From assembly GCF_005434945.1 (NCBI RefSeq), contig NZ_SKCH01000004.1, positions 1-64,000 of the forward strand: a stretch of DNA of 64,000 nt, in the 5' to 3' direction. The position numbers were made by a program, and so were the translations under genes. This DNA comes from Prescottella subtropica (GTDB lineage Bacteria; Actinomycetota; Actinomycetes; Mycobacteriales; Mycobacteriaceae). Positions within the stretch are counted from its first letter, which is position 1. Each line of letters opens with the position of its first letter. Positions 40,591 to 49,464 of this stretch are shown here, piece after piece. The notes beneath the pieces are model-generated. The model did not search any database and was not told the DNA's origin. It worked only from the letters and a program-made list of their open reading frames with translations.

Positions 40591-41805
40591 GTGCCACGTC
40601 AATCCCTGTCCGGCTCGACGGTCGCCGGGATGACACTGGTGACCCTCGGGTCGATGACGGCGAACATTGCCGCCTACCTCCTGGCCCTGCCCGCCCTGCG
40701 CTGGCTCGGCCCCGCCGGCTACGGCGAATTCGCGAGTCTCCTCGCCGCCCAACTGGTCCTCGCGGTGCCGGCACTGGCCCTGCAGACTGTCGTCGCCCGC
40801 GACGTCGTGCACGGACGCTCCGCACACGAGTTGCGGACCCTCGGGTATCGGTGCGCCGCGATCGTCACCGTCCTCGCCTGCGCGCTGGTCCCGGTGCTGT
40901 CGTGGGCGCTGCACACGAGCCTCGCCGCGACCGCCGCCGCCCTCGTCGCCGCACCGCTGCTGGTGCTGCTCGCCACCGAACAGGGACTGCTGCAGGGGAC
41001 GGGCCGGTTCGCGGAACTGAGCGTCGTACTGGCCGCGGCCGGGGTCGGCAAAGTGGTCCCGGCCGTCGCCGTCCTCGCGGTCGGCGGCGGACCCGGTCCC
41101 GCGCTTCTCGCGGCCGCCGTCGGCACCGGTGTCGTGGCCGTCGCCGCCCGGACGGTGACGGGCCGTTCGGGCACACCGTCCGACGACTCCGGCATGCCAC
41201 TCGGTGTGGCGACGGTACTGCGGGCGTCGCAGGTGCAACTCGCGCTGATCGCGCTGTCGTCGATGGACCTGGTGATCGCCCGCGCAGTCCTCGACTCCCA
41301 CGACGCCGGCCTGTACGCGGCCGGGGCGGTCGCCACCAAGGCGGCATTCTGGCTGCCACAGGCCATCGGCGTCGTGCTGTATCCGCGGATGGCGAATCCG
41401 CAGCAGTCGGCGTCCGCGGTCCGCTCGGCGCTCGGGGTGCTCACCGCGCTCGGGGTGGTCCTCGTCGGCGGGGCCGCGATCTGCGCGCCCCTCGCCCCGA
41501 TCCTCTTCGGCGACGATTACGCGTCGGTGCAGGACGTCCTGTGGATGTTCGCGTGGAACGGCGCCGCCCTCGCCGTCCTGCAGGGGGCGCTGCTGTCCGC
41601 GATCGCCGGGGAACGCACCCGCCTCGCCGTCGTCGCCTGGGTGGGACTCGCCGTCGAAGCGGCACTGATGTTCACCGTCGCCGACACCGTCCGCCAATTC
41701 GTCACCGTCGCCATGGTCGTCGCCACCGTCACCGCCGCCGTCGCCGCAGTCCTGGCGGTGCGGGCGGTACGCGTCGCGTCCGCCCCGCCTGCCACTCCGC
41801 GCTAA
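40591..41805 (+). CDS. Polysaccharide/oligosaccharide flippase (MOP superfamily)
   Basis: A 404-residue protein with about 12 membrane helices. LRWLGPAGYGEFASLLAAQL near 37-55 is the classic first signature of polysaccharide-synthesis flippases (MOP/Wzx-like). QVQLALIALSSMDLVIARAVL near 208 and ILFGDDYASVQDVLWM near 308 match the family's second half. Such proteins flip lipid-linked glycans. GTG 40591 is chosen over an upstream in-frame codon because the family motif begins soon after. Its TAA stop (41803-41805) is the first three bases of a family A repeat. It lies inside the conserved Rv0226c-Rv0227c interval, so it seems to be a lineage-specific addition. Confidence 0.8.
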   Translation: MPRQSLSGSTVAGMTLVTLGSMTANIAAYLLALPALRWLGPAGYGEFASLLAAQLVLAVPALALQTVVARDVVHGRSAHELRTLGYRCAAIVTVLACALVPVLSWALHTSLAATAAALVAAPLLVLLATEQGLLQGTGRFAELSVVLAAAGVGKVVPAVAVLAVGGGPGPALLAAAVGTGVVAVAARTVTGRSGTPSDDSGMPLGVATVLRASQVQLALIALSSMDLVIARAVLDSHDAGLYAAGAVATKAAFWLPQAIGVVLYPRMANPQQSASAVRSALGVLTALGVVLVGGAAICAPLAPILFGDDYASVQDVLWMFAWNGAALAVLQGALLSAIAGERTRLAVVAWVGLAVEAALMFTVADTVRQFVTVAMVVATVTAAVAAVLAVRAVRVASAPPATPR

Positions 41806-41820
41806 GTGCGCGAAACGCGG
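41803..41820. repeat. Repeat family A copy at the flippase stop
   Basis: TAAGTGCGCGAAACGCGG begins with the TAA stop codon of the flippase. It matches the copies at 137-204 and 42379-42480. Confidence 0.75.
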
Positions 41821-41895
41821 AGGGCAGGCGCGCCGGGCAGCGACACCGATGTAGGCATACCGGACTTCGGGGTGATCCCGTGCGACGCTGACCGG

Positions 41896-42378
41896 ATGCG
41901 GAGTGTGCAGAGGTGGGTGTACGGGGTGGCGGCGACGCCGCTGGTGTTGTTCGTCGTGGCGATCGTCGTCGGCGTGGTGATCGGGGATTCAGCGGGCTTC
42001 CTGTATGACGTCGCAGGTAACTGGGCGCTCGTCCTGGCATTCGGCTCGGTCCTCTTCGTGCCGTCGATGCTGCTCACTGCGTACGGCGCCTATCTGCTGC
42101 CGCAGCCGCCGGTGTTCGGGCGCGTCGTTGCGACCGTCGGACTCGCGCTGCCGGCCGCATTTCTACCGCTCATCCTTGTCGGTCTCGTGGATTCGGTGAT
42201 CACCGACCGTTCGGACTGGCCCGACGACGGCACCTCGTGGGCACCGAAACTGTCGACCGCCGGCACGATCGTCGCCACCACCCCGTTCGTACTGCTCAGC
42301 GTTGCCGCGATGTATGGGATCTGGCTGGTCTGGTCGCGGCGGCCGGTGCCGGCGACCACCCCCGCCGTCACCCCGTAA
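41896..42378 (+). CDS. Small four-helix membrane protein, unknown
   Basis: A 160-residue protein with four predicted membrane helices: LVLFVVAIVVGVVIG near 15, WALVLAFGSVLFVPSMLL near 45, VGLALPAAFLPLILVGLV near 82, and TPFVLLSVAAMYGIWLVW near 132. A periplasmic or cytosolic loop rich in Asp/Trp (TDRSDWPDDGTSWAP) sits between helices three and four. I recognise no family. ATG 41896 is chosen because the upstream part of the frame runs through a family A repeat. It is bracketed by family A repeats (41803 and 42379), so it may have moved with them. Confidence 0.6.
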   Translation: MRSVQRWVYGVAATPLVLFVVAIVVGVVIGDSAGFLYDVAGNWALVLAFGSVLFVPSMLLTAYGAYLLPQPPVFGRVVATVGLALPAAFLPLILVGLVDSVITDRSDWPDDGTSWAPKLSTAGTIVATTPFVLLSVAAMYGIWLVWSRRPVPATTPAVTP

Positions 42379-42480
42379 TAAGTGCGCAAAGCGCGCCCGG
42401 CGCAACAGGTTTCCCGCGTTTCGCGCACTTAGCGCGACGGATTCGGCAGGTTTCCTCGCGTCAAGTGCGCGAAACGCGCG
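42379..42480. repeat. Repeat family A, three copies
   Basis: A direct, slightly diverged copy at 42379-42395 touches the preceding TAA. An inverted copy at 42413-42431 and a direct copy at 42462-42480 can pair over about 17 bases. The arrangement mirrors that at 137-245. Confidence 0.72.
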
Positions 42481-42541
42481 GGGAGGCGGGTGCGCCGACG
42501 CACCCCACCCGCACGACCCCGAGCGCCCCGTCCACACAAAA

Positions 42542-42579
42542 AACGGCACCCCGCACGAATCGTCGTGCGGGGTGCCGTT
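42542..42579 (-). terminator. Rho-independent terminator of the DUF3068 gene
   Basis: Perfect 17-bp arms at 42542-42558 and 42563-42579 with an ATCG loop lie 14 bases past the stop. On the minus strand the stem is followed at once by TTTTTTGTG, a proper T run. This is the best-formed terminator in the window. Confidence 0.85.
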
Positions 42580-42592
42580 CTACGAAAACTGT

Positions 42593-43738
42593 TTACTGGC
42601 GGGGCGGTTCGGTGAATCCGTCCTTGCCGAGGTTGACCGTGGGGAATTCTTCGGTCTTGTCGGTGGTCCAGTCGTGGTCGCCGGTCTGGCCGGGGCCGTC
42701 GGCGGGCGGATTGCCGGGGCCGCCGGCTGCGGCGGCACCCTTGTTGCCGCGTCCGCCGCGGAGTCCGAGGAAGGCGCCGGCGGCGAGGGAGATCACGCCG
42801 AGGACGGCGGCGACGATGGGGAGGGTGCGGCCGAACAGCGACAGCTTGTCCTGGCCGTCCTTGGCCTGCTTGATCTGGTATTCGATGGTGTTCTCGTCGA
42901 ACGGCAGCGTCACCTTCAGGACGGTGACCTCGGGCTTGGCCTTGTCGCGGGCGTAGTACTGGTACAGCTTTTCCTGGCCTTTGACGACGACACCGGTGAC
43001 GGGGTCGACCCACACGTCGCGCTGGTTCTGGTACCAGCGGGTCATGGTGATGGGCTGCTCGTCGCCGGGCACACCCCAAGTGGAGGCGGGCAGTGTCAGC
43101 TTGTTGGTGGGCTCGGGCACCACCTTCGACAGATCGGTGGGTTCGATCTTCTGGCTGTAGTGGTACACCTTCATGCCGTTGATTTCGGTTTCCTCGACGA
43201 AATCGATGTCCTGGCTGGTGCGGATGTTCAGGTCGAAGTAGGGGTAGCTCTTCTGTTCGGCGCCGAACGGCCACTTGTACTGCAGGCCGGTGTGGCTGAC
43301 CTTGGTGGCCGGGCTGGTCGTCGACGTCTGGATGGTGCCGACGGGCGGTTCGACGGGCATGGAGCTGACGCGGTCGAGGGTGACGGTGTCGACGGTCGCG
43401 GACAGCAGTCCGGTGTCGCCCTGCTTGTCGGTGCGGATCAGTGTCTGACCGGCCTGCACGGACACGACCTGCGAGTCGGACGGCTCCTGCGTGATCACGT
43501 AGCGCTGCGCGACGATCGGCACGTTCGTGTTCACTTCGGCCTTGCCGGCGAGCAGGGCCTTCGAGTCGAGCACGTCACCGGTGCCGGTGGCGATCGTGGT
43601 GACCTCGAGGTCGAGGGGCGTCTTCTTGAGTTTGTCCACCGTGAACGCGGGGATCATGATCGCGATGGCCAGCAGGAAGGTCCCGAGGCCTACCAGGACG
43701 CACGCAAGTATCCGGCTCGGGCCTGAGCGCTCGGCCAT
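42593..43738 (-). CDS. DUF3068 envelope protein (Rv0227c-like)
   Basis: A 381-residue protein with an N-terminal membrane anchor (ILACVLVGLGTFLLAIAIMI), a periplasmic domain of about 280 residues, and a second membrane helix near 325 (TLPIVAAVLGVISLAAGAFL) followed by a Gly-rich cytosolic tail. This is the DUF3068 layout found only in mycolic-acid bacteria. Rv0227c is conserved and reported as needed for growth; its function is not settled, though the family has been described as porin-like. ATG 43738 fits a typical start; the frame is open upstream. It is divergent from the acetyltransferase gene, as in M. tuberculosis. Confidence 0.82.
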   Translation of the reverse strand: MAERSGPSRILACVLVGLGTFLLAIAIMIPAFTVDKLKKTPLDLEVTTIATGTGDVLDSKALLAGKAEVNTNVPIVAQRYVITQEPSDSQVVSVQAGQTLIRTDKQGDTGLLSATVDTVTLDRVSSMPVEPPVGTIQTSTTSPATKVSHTGLQYKWPFGAEQKSYPYFDLNIRTSQDIDFVEETEINGMKVYHYSQKIEPTDLSKVVPEPTNKLTLPASTWGVPGDEQPITMTRWYQNQRDVWVDPVTGVVVKGQEKLYQYYARDKAKPEVTVLKVTLPFDENTIEYQIKQAKDGQDKLSLFGRTLPIVAAVLGVISLAAGAFLGLRGGRGNKGAAAAGGPGNPPADGPGQTGDHDWTTDKTEEFPTVNLGKDGFTEPPRQ

Positions 43739-43905
43739 GCTGTCTCCTAACTCAACGTTCTTGAATTGAGGTGCCCCTACCGCCAGCGCGCACGCTACAC
43801 GGGTCGTGAGCCCAGACACTAACAGTCTCGGTGTCCTGTTTGCGTCGGAGCACCGCATCCCATCTGCTTTCGGCGGGATGCCGGGTGCGGGCACACTGAA
43901 CGGCG

Positions 43906-45096
43906 ATGAGCATTCGTGACACCGCCCCGGTCGGTAATCCGCGCGCGTTCGTGCCCGCACTGGAGGGGATGCGTGGGTTCGCGGCGTTCGGGGTGCTGGT
44001 GACGCATGTGGCGTTCCAGACGGGTGCGGCGGGGGATCCGGTGATCGGGCGGATCTGGGGGCGGTTCGATCTGGCGGTGGCGGTGTTCTTCGCGCTGTCC
44101 GGGTTCCTGCTGTGGCGTCCGCATGCGGCGGCGGCCCGCGGGCTCGGGGTCCCGCCGACGATCGTGAAGTACTGGTTCAACCGGGCCGCCCGCATTCTGC
44201 CCGCCTACTGGGTGGTGGTGGTGCTGGTGCTGGCGTTCCTGCCGGCGGCGAGCGGCGGCTGGACGGTGTGGGCGGCGAATCTGGGGTTGGTGCAGGTGTT
44301 CGTGCCGCTCACCCTCACCGAGGGGTTGACGCAGATGTGGTCGCTGTCGGTGGAGGTGGCGTTCTATCTGGTGCTGCCGATCGTCGCGTTGGCGATGGTG
44401 CGGCTGCGCGGCGGGTACGCCCGACTGCGGATCCCGGTGCTGCTGGGGCTGTCGCTGGTCAGCCTGTCGTGGGCGTTCCTGCCGGTACCGGCACCGGACG
44501 GTATCCACCACGACAACTGGCTGCCCGGCTACATTCCGTGGTTCGCGGCGGGCATGCTGCTCGCCGAACTCGCGATGGTGAGCGGCACCCGGATGCACCG
44601 GTTGGCGGGGCGTCGACTCGTCATGGCGACGATCGCGGTGGTCGCGTTCGGGTTGTCGACGACGTGGCTGGCCGGGCCGGAGGGTCTGGTGCGGCCGGAG
44701 CCGTGGCAGTACGCCACGAAGATCGTGCTCGGTGCGGTGCTGAGTGTCGCGTTGCTGGCGCCGCTGGTGCTGGCCGGGCACCGGCACCGGATCCTGGCGA
44801 GTCCGGTCGCGCTGGCGGTGGGCCGCTGGTCGTACGGGCTGTTCATCTGGCATCTGGCGGTGCTGACGATCGTGTTCCCGATGTTCGACATCCCCCCGTT
44901 CGCCGGCCGTTTCTGGTTCGTCCTCGCGGTCACCACGGTGCTGAGTGTCGCGGTGGCGTCGGCCAGCTACGCGCTGGTGGAAGAGCCGGCGCGGCGGGCC
45001 GTCCAGCGTTGGGAGAAGCGTCGCCACATCGGCGACCGGGACAGCGGCAGGGCGGCGACACCCGCGCAGACCACCCCGGTCAGCGCGCACAGCTGA
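43906..45096 (+). CDS. tmaT: Acyltransferase 3 family protein, TMM acetyltransferase-like (Rv0228)
   Basis: A 396-residue AT3 membrane protein with about ten helices. The conserved start RAFVPALEGMRGFAAFGVLVTH carries the R-G (MRG) and catalytic His of this family. FALSGFLLWRPH and YWFNRAARILPAYWVVVV follow, and the TQMWSLSVEVAFYLVLP region holds the second E-x-x-F-Y motif. TmaT of Corynebacterium acetylates the mycolate of trehalose monomycolate before MmpL3 export, and Rv0228 is its mycobacterial counterpart. Position between DUF3068 and aftD supports orthology; the name is an inference. The 3' end overlaps aftD by 130 bases, tail to tail. Confidence 0.78.
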   Translation: MSIRDTAPVGNPRAFVPALEGMRGFAAFGVLVTHVAFQTGAAGDPVIGRIWGRFDLAVAVFFALSGFLLWRPHAAAARGLGVPPTIVKYWFNRAARILPAYWVVVVLVLAFLPAASGGWTVWAANLGLVQVFVPLTLTEGLTQMWSLSVEVAFYLVLPIVALAMVRLRGGYARLRIPVLLGLSLVSLSWAFLPVPAPDGIHHDNWLPGYIPWFAAGMLLAELAMVSGTRMHRLAGRRLVMATIAVVAFGLSTTWLAGPEGLVRPEPWQYATKIVLGAVLSVALLAPLVLAGHRHRILASPVALAVGRWSYGLFIWHLAVLTIVFPMFDIPPFAGRFWFVLAVTTVLSVAVASASYALVEEPARRAVQRWEKRRHIGDRDSGRAATPAQTTPVSAHS

Positions 45097-48000
45097 ATCA
45101 GCAGCGAGTACCCGACGTAGCCGTCGGGTGCCCGCCACGGTCCGGTCGACAGCAGTACGGAGGCAACTGTCAGGGATGCACCCGCGGTGCCGACGAGGAC
45201 CCGGGCCGCGAACGTGTTCCCGCGCCACCGGGTCAGTGCTGCCGCGCCGGCTGCGACGAGCAGCGTGACGACGGACCCGACGATCCCGGCGACGAGTGTC
45301 GCGACCGCGAGGACCCCGACGAATCCGGCGACGGCGCTGCGGTAGGTGCGCGGGGCGGGGCCGTCGAGAGGTGTCCGGCGGGGCCGCACCCACGCCAGCA
45401 GTGCGAGGGGAATCAGCAGCAGCAGCCCGAACGCGAGTCCGGCGCGATACCAGCGGTCGGTCGCGAATTCGAGGGTGACGACGCCGTCGGTGCCGGCCGG
45501 GACGATCCAGCCCTGCTGCCAGCCGCCGACGACGATCGGCTGCAGTTCGGTGCCGTCGGGTGCGGTGGCGATCCAGCCGACGTTGGTGCTCTCGGGGACC
45601 ACGAGCAGCCGGTCGGTGCCGGATGCGGTCACGGCGAGTTCACGCAGGTTCTCGGTCCAGCGGCCGACGGTCGGCGGGGTAACGGACGGGGTGGTGGCCG
45701 CCGGGGTGACGGTCAGTTGCAGGTTGTCGACGGTGAACGCGGGTCCGGGGGCGACGACGACGTCCTGACGGCCCGACGGCAGCGGCACCGGGTCGGGGCT
45801 GCACACGGTCGCGGTGACCGGCTGCCCGGACGCCAACTGCTGCGCGGTCGCGGTGACCGACAGGTGCACTGTCGATCCACCGAGCGAGATCACGGGTCCG
45901 GTGTCGCAGCCGACGGTGACGGGCCGCTGGGACGGTGCGGTCGCGGTGCCGGGGACGGGGGTGCCGTCGGCGCCGAGGGCGACGATCTCGGCGAGCCCGG
46001 GCGGCTGGGCCTGCAGGAACCCGAGTCCGGTGCGGTCGAGGACGTCGTCCCACCGCACCAGCGACAGCACGATCCGGTCGGTGACATGCGGTTCCAGTTC
46101 CACGGTCTGCGGGGAGTCGTCGAGGTCCCGGGTCTGCGGTCCGTTACCGAGGTCGACGGCGATCCGGGTGGGTGCGGCGGGGAGCGTGCCGGTGCTCGCG
46201 GTCAGTTGCAGTCCGGTGACGAGGGTCGGCTGCGGCAACCGGATCGTCAGCGTCGGCAGACCCTCGGTGCGCGTCGCGGTCGTGGCCGGCGCCGTCCACG
46301 ACGTCGCGGGATCCCCGTCGACGGCGGCGCGGGCGGTGCCGCGCGGTTCGACACCGTCGGCGGGGCCGCTCGCGGTCACCGCCGCGGGGTCGGTGAGCAG
46401 CGCGTCGAGTCCGGCACCGGGACGTGGCCGCACCGTCAGCGACGGGGTGACGGCGGTCGCGTCCGGCACCTGCAGGGTGCGGGTGAACGTGCCGGGTTCC
46501 TCGGGCGGCAACCCGAGGGCGGGTGTGCAGTGGACGCGGTCGGGGCCGTCGACGCAGCCGGCACGCCCGGGCAGTTCCGGGCCGAGGTCCCAGCCGCGGA
46601 CGTGGGCGCCGTCCGGGGTGGGGGGCAGCACGGTGCGGTGCACGATCGGGACGGGCACCTTGCTGCCGGACGAGTAATCGTCGACGGACAGTTCGCTGAT
46701 CCCGAACTGGTAGCCGGGGGAGCCGTCCTCGGTGTGGGTGGCGAGGATCCGCAGCCAGTCCGTGGTCCCGGACGGCAGCGACACGGACACCGGTTCGCCG
46801 GGCTTGTCGATCCGCACCGACGTCGACCCGTTCGCGGTTTCGATGCGAATCCATTTCACGGGGGTACCGAACGCGGCGGGACTGGTCGTCACGTGCAGCA
46901 TGCCGCTGGTGATCGGGGTGTCGAGGTCGGCGCGCAGCCACTGCCCGCGGGCGGTCTCGAGGCCGTTGCTCAGCCAGGCGGTGGCGGGGTCGCCGTCGAC
47001 GGTCGCGGCCGGTCCGCTGCCGGGGGCGGTGCCGCCGAGTTGGGTGGCGTCGGCCGCGGAACTGGACACCGTCAGTGTCGCCCCGGACCATTCGCCTTCG
47101 ACGAGGTGCGCGCCCGGCACCGGATAGTCGGCGACCGCATTGTGGGTGCGGCGGGCGTCGTCGGGGCTGCGGAGAGCGGAGGAATGGTTGTCGACCTGAC
47201 CGAAATCGGTTTCCCGGTCGGTGGGGGTGTCGGTGACGGTCACCTCGCCGACCGGCAGTCCGGCGCGGTCCGCGTCGGAGGCGAGGAGCGCCGGCCCGGT
47301 GACGGTGACGGTGCCGTTGCCGGCGAGCCGCAGCAGCGATTCGGACCCGCCCTGCACGACGGGCACCGCATCGAGATCGACGGTGTACGGGCCGGGCGGC
47401 GGTGTCGGACCGGTCGGGGACGTCACCCGGTAGATCTCGATCGCCGGATATGCGGGCCGCAGTCCGCTGTCGGCGACGATGTCGTCGGCGGCGGTCGCGG
47501 GGGCGATGTCGTCCCCGAACCGGGCGACCTTCTCGAGGCCCGGCGACCCGGAGATCGTCCGGTGCACCAGGATCGGGCGCGCCGACCGGGACGTGTCCGG
47601 GTCGAGATCGTTGCGGACCACGACGTAGCGGACCCCCTGCGCGAGGAGGGTGTCGGCGAGCCCGTCGGACGGGCGGCCGTCGGAGATGATCCGCTGCACC
47701 GAGTCGAGGGCGCGGATCGCGCCGGGCGGCACCAGCGGGACCGCGTCGCGCACCGCCCACGGCGTCGACGCCAGCGCCTGCAGCGGCTCGTCACGGGTCA
47801 GGCCCCAGACCTGCGTGCCGAACGGGGCGCCCGGCACGACGAGGGCCCGTTCTGCGTCCGCGCCCGTCGTGCCGGACGCGTGGTCGGACAGCCACCGGGC
47901 GGCGTCGTGCCAGTACGACGGGACCGCGTCGTAGGCGCCGCGGGGGGCGAGCCGGCCCGTCCAGACGAGGGAGGTGGTGAGGGTGAGGGCGACGAGCAGC

Positions 48001-49256
48001 ACGCTGGTGACCGCGACCGTCGGCTGTCGTTCGGGATGCGCGAACGCGGACCGCCAGCGGCGCCACGGCACCGACCCGGGCAGCGGCACCCGCGCCAACA
48101 GGTGCGCCAACCCGAGGACGAGCGGCAGCCGGACCAGGGGCTCGAGCTTGTGGACGTTGCGCAGCGGCGCGCCGGTGCCGTCGAGGAACGCCCGCACCTG
48201 CTCGGCGATCGGGGAGCCGAGATCGCCGACGTACCCGGCGCCGAGTCCGGCGATGCCGACCAGCAGGATCAGCGTCAGCCGACCCTTCGCGGGCATGCGC
48301 CGCATGCACAGTCCGGCCAGTCCGGCGGCCGCGATCAGCCCGGTCGCGACGACCGCGACCGGTTCGGTGACCAGGACGGTGCCGGCGACGCGTTCGGGGG
48401 ACACGAACGGTGTCCAGCTGTCGGTGCCGCGCAGCACCTCGGTCAGCGACGTCCACTGGGTGGTGACACCGGACGATTCGATGAAGTCCAGGAACGGGGG
48501 GCTGACCCGGCTCAGCAACAACAGCGGCACGATCCACCACAGCGTCGCCAGCAGCAGGCACGGAATCCACCACGCGGTGAACACCCACCAGCGCCGGTCG
48601 GGTCGGTGCACGATCCACCACAGGCCCGCTACCAGGCATGCGGCGGCGGTGGCGACGGCGTTGACGGCGCCCATGAACGCGACCGCGACGGCGGATTGCG
48701 CGGCGAGTACCCGCAGGCTCCTACCGGTGCCAGGCCCGCGGCCGGGGGTCGTCGCCAGGATCACCGGCAGCAGCACCCACGGCGCGAGCATCATCGGCAG
48801 GGATTCGGACGAGATGGAGCCGAGGGTGGTGAGGACACGCGGTGACAGCGCGAACGCGACCGCGGCGACGATGCGGGAGCTGCGGGAGCCGATGCCGAGG
48901 GCTTCGGCGACGCGGACGACACCCCAGAATCCGGCGGTGATCAGCAGTGCCCACCACAGGCGTTGGGTGATCCACGGCGGAATGTGCAGCAGCTGCCCGG
49001 ACGCGAAGAACGCGCCGTGCGGGAAGAAGTAGCCGTACGCCTGGTTCTGCACTTGGCCGAGCGGCGCGATCGACGACCACTGGTGGGCGGCGCGGGTGAG
49101 GAACCCGATCGGGTTCTCGGTGAGGTCGTATTTGGTGTCGGCGACGATCCGGCCGGGCGCCTGCAACAGGCATGCGGCGAACGCGACGAACCCGGCGCCG
49201 ATCAGCCAGCGCCGGGTGAGGGGTTCGGTGGACGGCTCAGCGGCTGCCGTATTCAA
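44967..49256 (-). CDS. aftD: Alpha-(1->3)-arabinofuranosyltransferase AftD
   Basis: A 1429-residue GT-C enzyme that adds arabinose branches to arabinogalactan and lipoarabinomannan from decaprenyl-phosphoarabinose. The N-terminal third is polytopic; DTKYDLTENPIGFLTRA near 40-57 is the first periplasmic loop where the GT-C acidic residue lies. A long periplasmic part (about 440-1270) includes two carbohydrate-binding-like signatures, VDGDPATAWLSN near 760 and VDGDPATSWT near 990. Five or so helices close the protein. Length matches Rv0236c (about 1400). TTG 49256 is the likely start and lies inside the upstream DUF2613 gene. Confidence 0.9.
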   Translation of the reverse strand: MNTAAAEPSTEPLTRRWLIGAGFVAFAACLLQAPGRIVADTKYDLTENPIGFLTRAAHQWSSIAPLGQVQNQAYGYFFPHGAFFASGQLLHIPPWITQRLWWALLITAGFWGVVRVAEALGIGSRSSRIVAAVAFALSPRVLTTLGSISSESLPMMLAPWVLLPVILATTPGRGPGTGRSLRVLAAQSAVAVAFMGAVNAVATAAACLVAGLWWIVHRPDRRWWVFTAWWIPCLLLATLWWIVPLLLLSRVSPPFLDFIESSGVTTQWTSLTEVLRGTDSWTPFVSPERVAGTVLVTEPVAVVATGLIAAAGLAGLCMRRMPAKGRLTLILLVGIAGLGAGYVGDLGSPIAEQVRAFLDGTGAPLRNVHKLEPLVRLPLVLGLAHLLARVPLPGSVPWRRWRSAFAHPERQPTVAVTSVLLVALTLTTSLVWTGRLAPRGAYDAVPSYWHDAARWLSDHASGTTGADAERALVVPGAPFGTQVWGLTRDEPLQALASTPWAVRDAVPLVPPGAIRALDSVQRIISDGRPSDGLADTLLAQGVRYVVVRNDLDPDTSRSARPILVHRTISGSPGLEKVARFGDDIAPATAADDIVADSGLRPAYPAIEIYRVTSPTGPTPPPGPYTVDLDAVPVVQGGSESLLRLAGNGTVTVTGPALLASDADRAGLPVGEVTVTDTPTDRETDFGQVDNHSSALRSPDDARRTHNAVADYPVPGAHLVEGEWSGATLTVSSSAADATQLGGTAPGSGPAATVDGDPATAWLSNGLETARGQWLRADLDTPITSGMLHVTTSPAAFGTPVKWIRIETANGSTSVRIDKPGEPVSVSLPSGTTDWLRILATHTEDGSPGYQFGISELSVDDYSSGSKVPVPIVHRTVLPPTPDGAHVRGWDLGPELPGRAGCVDGPDRVHCTPALGLPPEEPGTFTRTLQVPDATAVTPSLTVRPRPGAGLDALLTDPAAVTASGPADGVEPRGTARAAVDGDPATSWTAPATTATRTEGLPTLTIRLPQPTLVTGLQLTASTGTLPAAPTRIAVDLGNGPQTRDLDDSPQTVELEPHVTDRIVLSLVRWDDVLDRTGLGFLQAQPPGLAEIVALGADGTPVPGTATAPSQRPVTVGCDTGPVISLGGSTVHLSVTATAQQLASGQPVTATVCSPDPVPLPSGRQDVVVAPGPAFTVDNLQLTVTPAATTPSVTPPTVGRWTENLRELAVTASGTDRLLVVPESTNVGWIATAPDGTELQPIVVGGWQQGWIVPAGTDGVVTLEFATDRWYRAGLAFGLLLLIPLALLAWVRPRRTPLDGPAPRTYRSAVAGFVGVLAVATLVAGIVGSVVTLLVAAGAAALTRWRGNTFAARVLVGTAGASLTVASVLLSTGPWRAPDGYVGYSLLIQLCALTGVVCAGVAALPLSRSPMWRRFSQRWTARRAGSSTSA

Positions 49257-49410
49257 CCTGGTTCAGCAGCGACGAGTTGGCGTTCCCGGATCGGTCGATG
49301 GTCGGGAGAGTGTTGTCCTGGGCGGCCTGGGTGACTCCGAAGACGGCGCCGACACCGAGAACCGCACCGATCACGGCACTGGCAATGCCGGGGACAAGGA
49401 ACTTCGCCAT
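49237..49410 (-). CDS. DUF2613 small membrane protein (Rv0236A-like)
   Basis: A 57-residue protein, too small for many gene finders. It begins MAKFLVPGIASAVIGAVLG, one membrane or signal-anchor helix (residues 4-27), then TQAAQDNTLP, a polar stretch and the end NQVEYGSR. This is the DUF2613 pattern of Rv0236A, which lies immediately upstream of aftD in mycobacteria. ATG 49410 follows GGGAG. Its 3' end overlaps the aftD start by 20 bases, so the two are translationally linked. Function unknown; a role as AftD partner or in envelope biogenesis is inferred from the conserved coupling. Confidence 0.85.
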   Translation of the reverse strand: MAKFLVPGIASAVIGAVLGVGAVFGVTQAAQDNTLPTIDRSGNANSSLLNQVEYGSR

Positions 49411-49464
49411 CTCGGATCTCCCATGGTCGAGCCGCTGATTACTCAGGAAACGCAGATATCCGGG

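Noticed and set aside
44112-48845. A 1577-codon open frame on the plus strand.
   Set aside because: It lies opposite aftD and across tmaT, has Arg/Gly/Ala-rich low-complexity translation, and exists because of high GC at third positions. It has no domain and no ribosome site.
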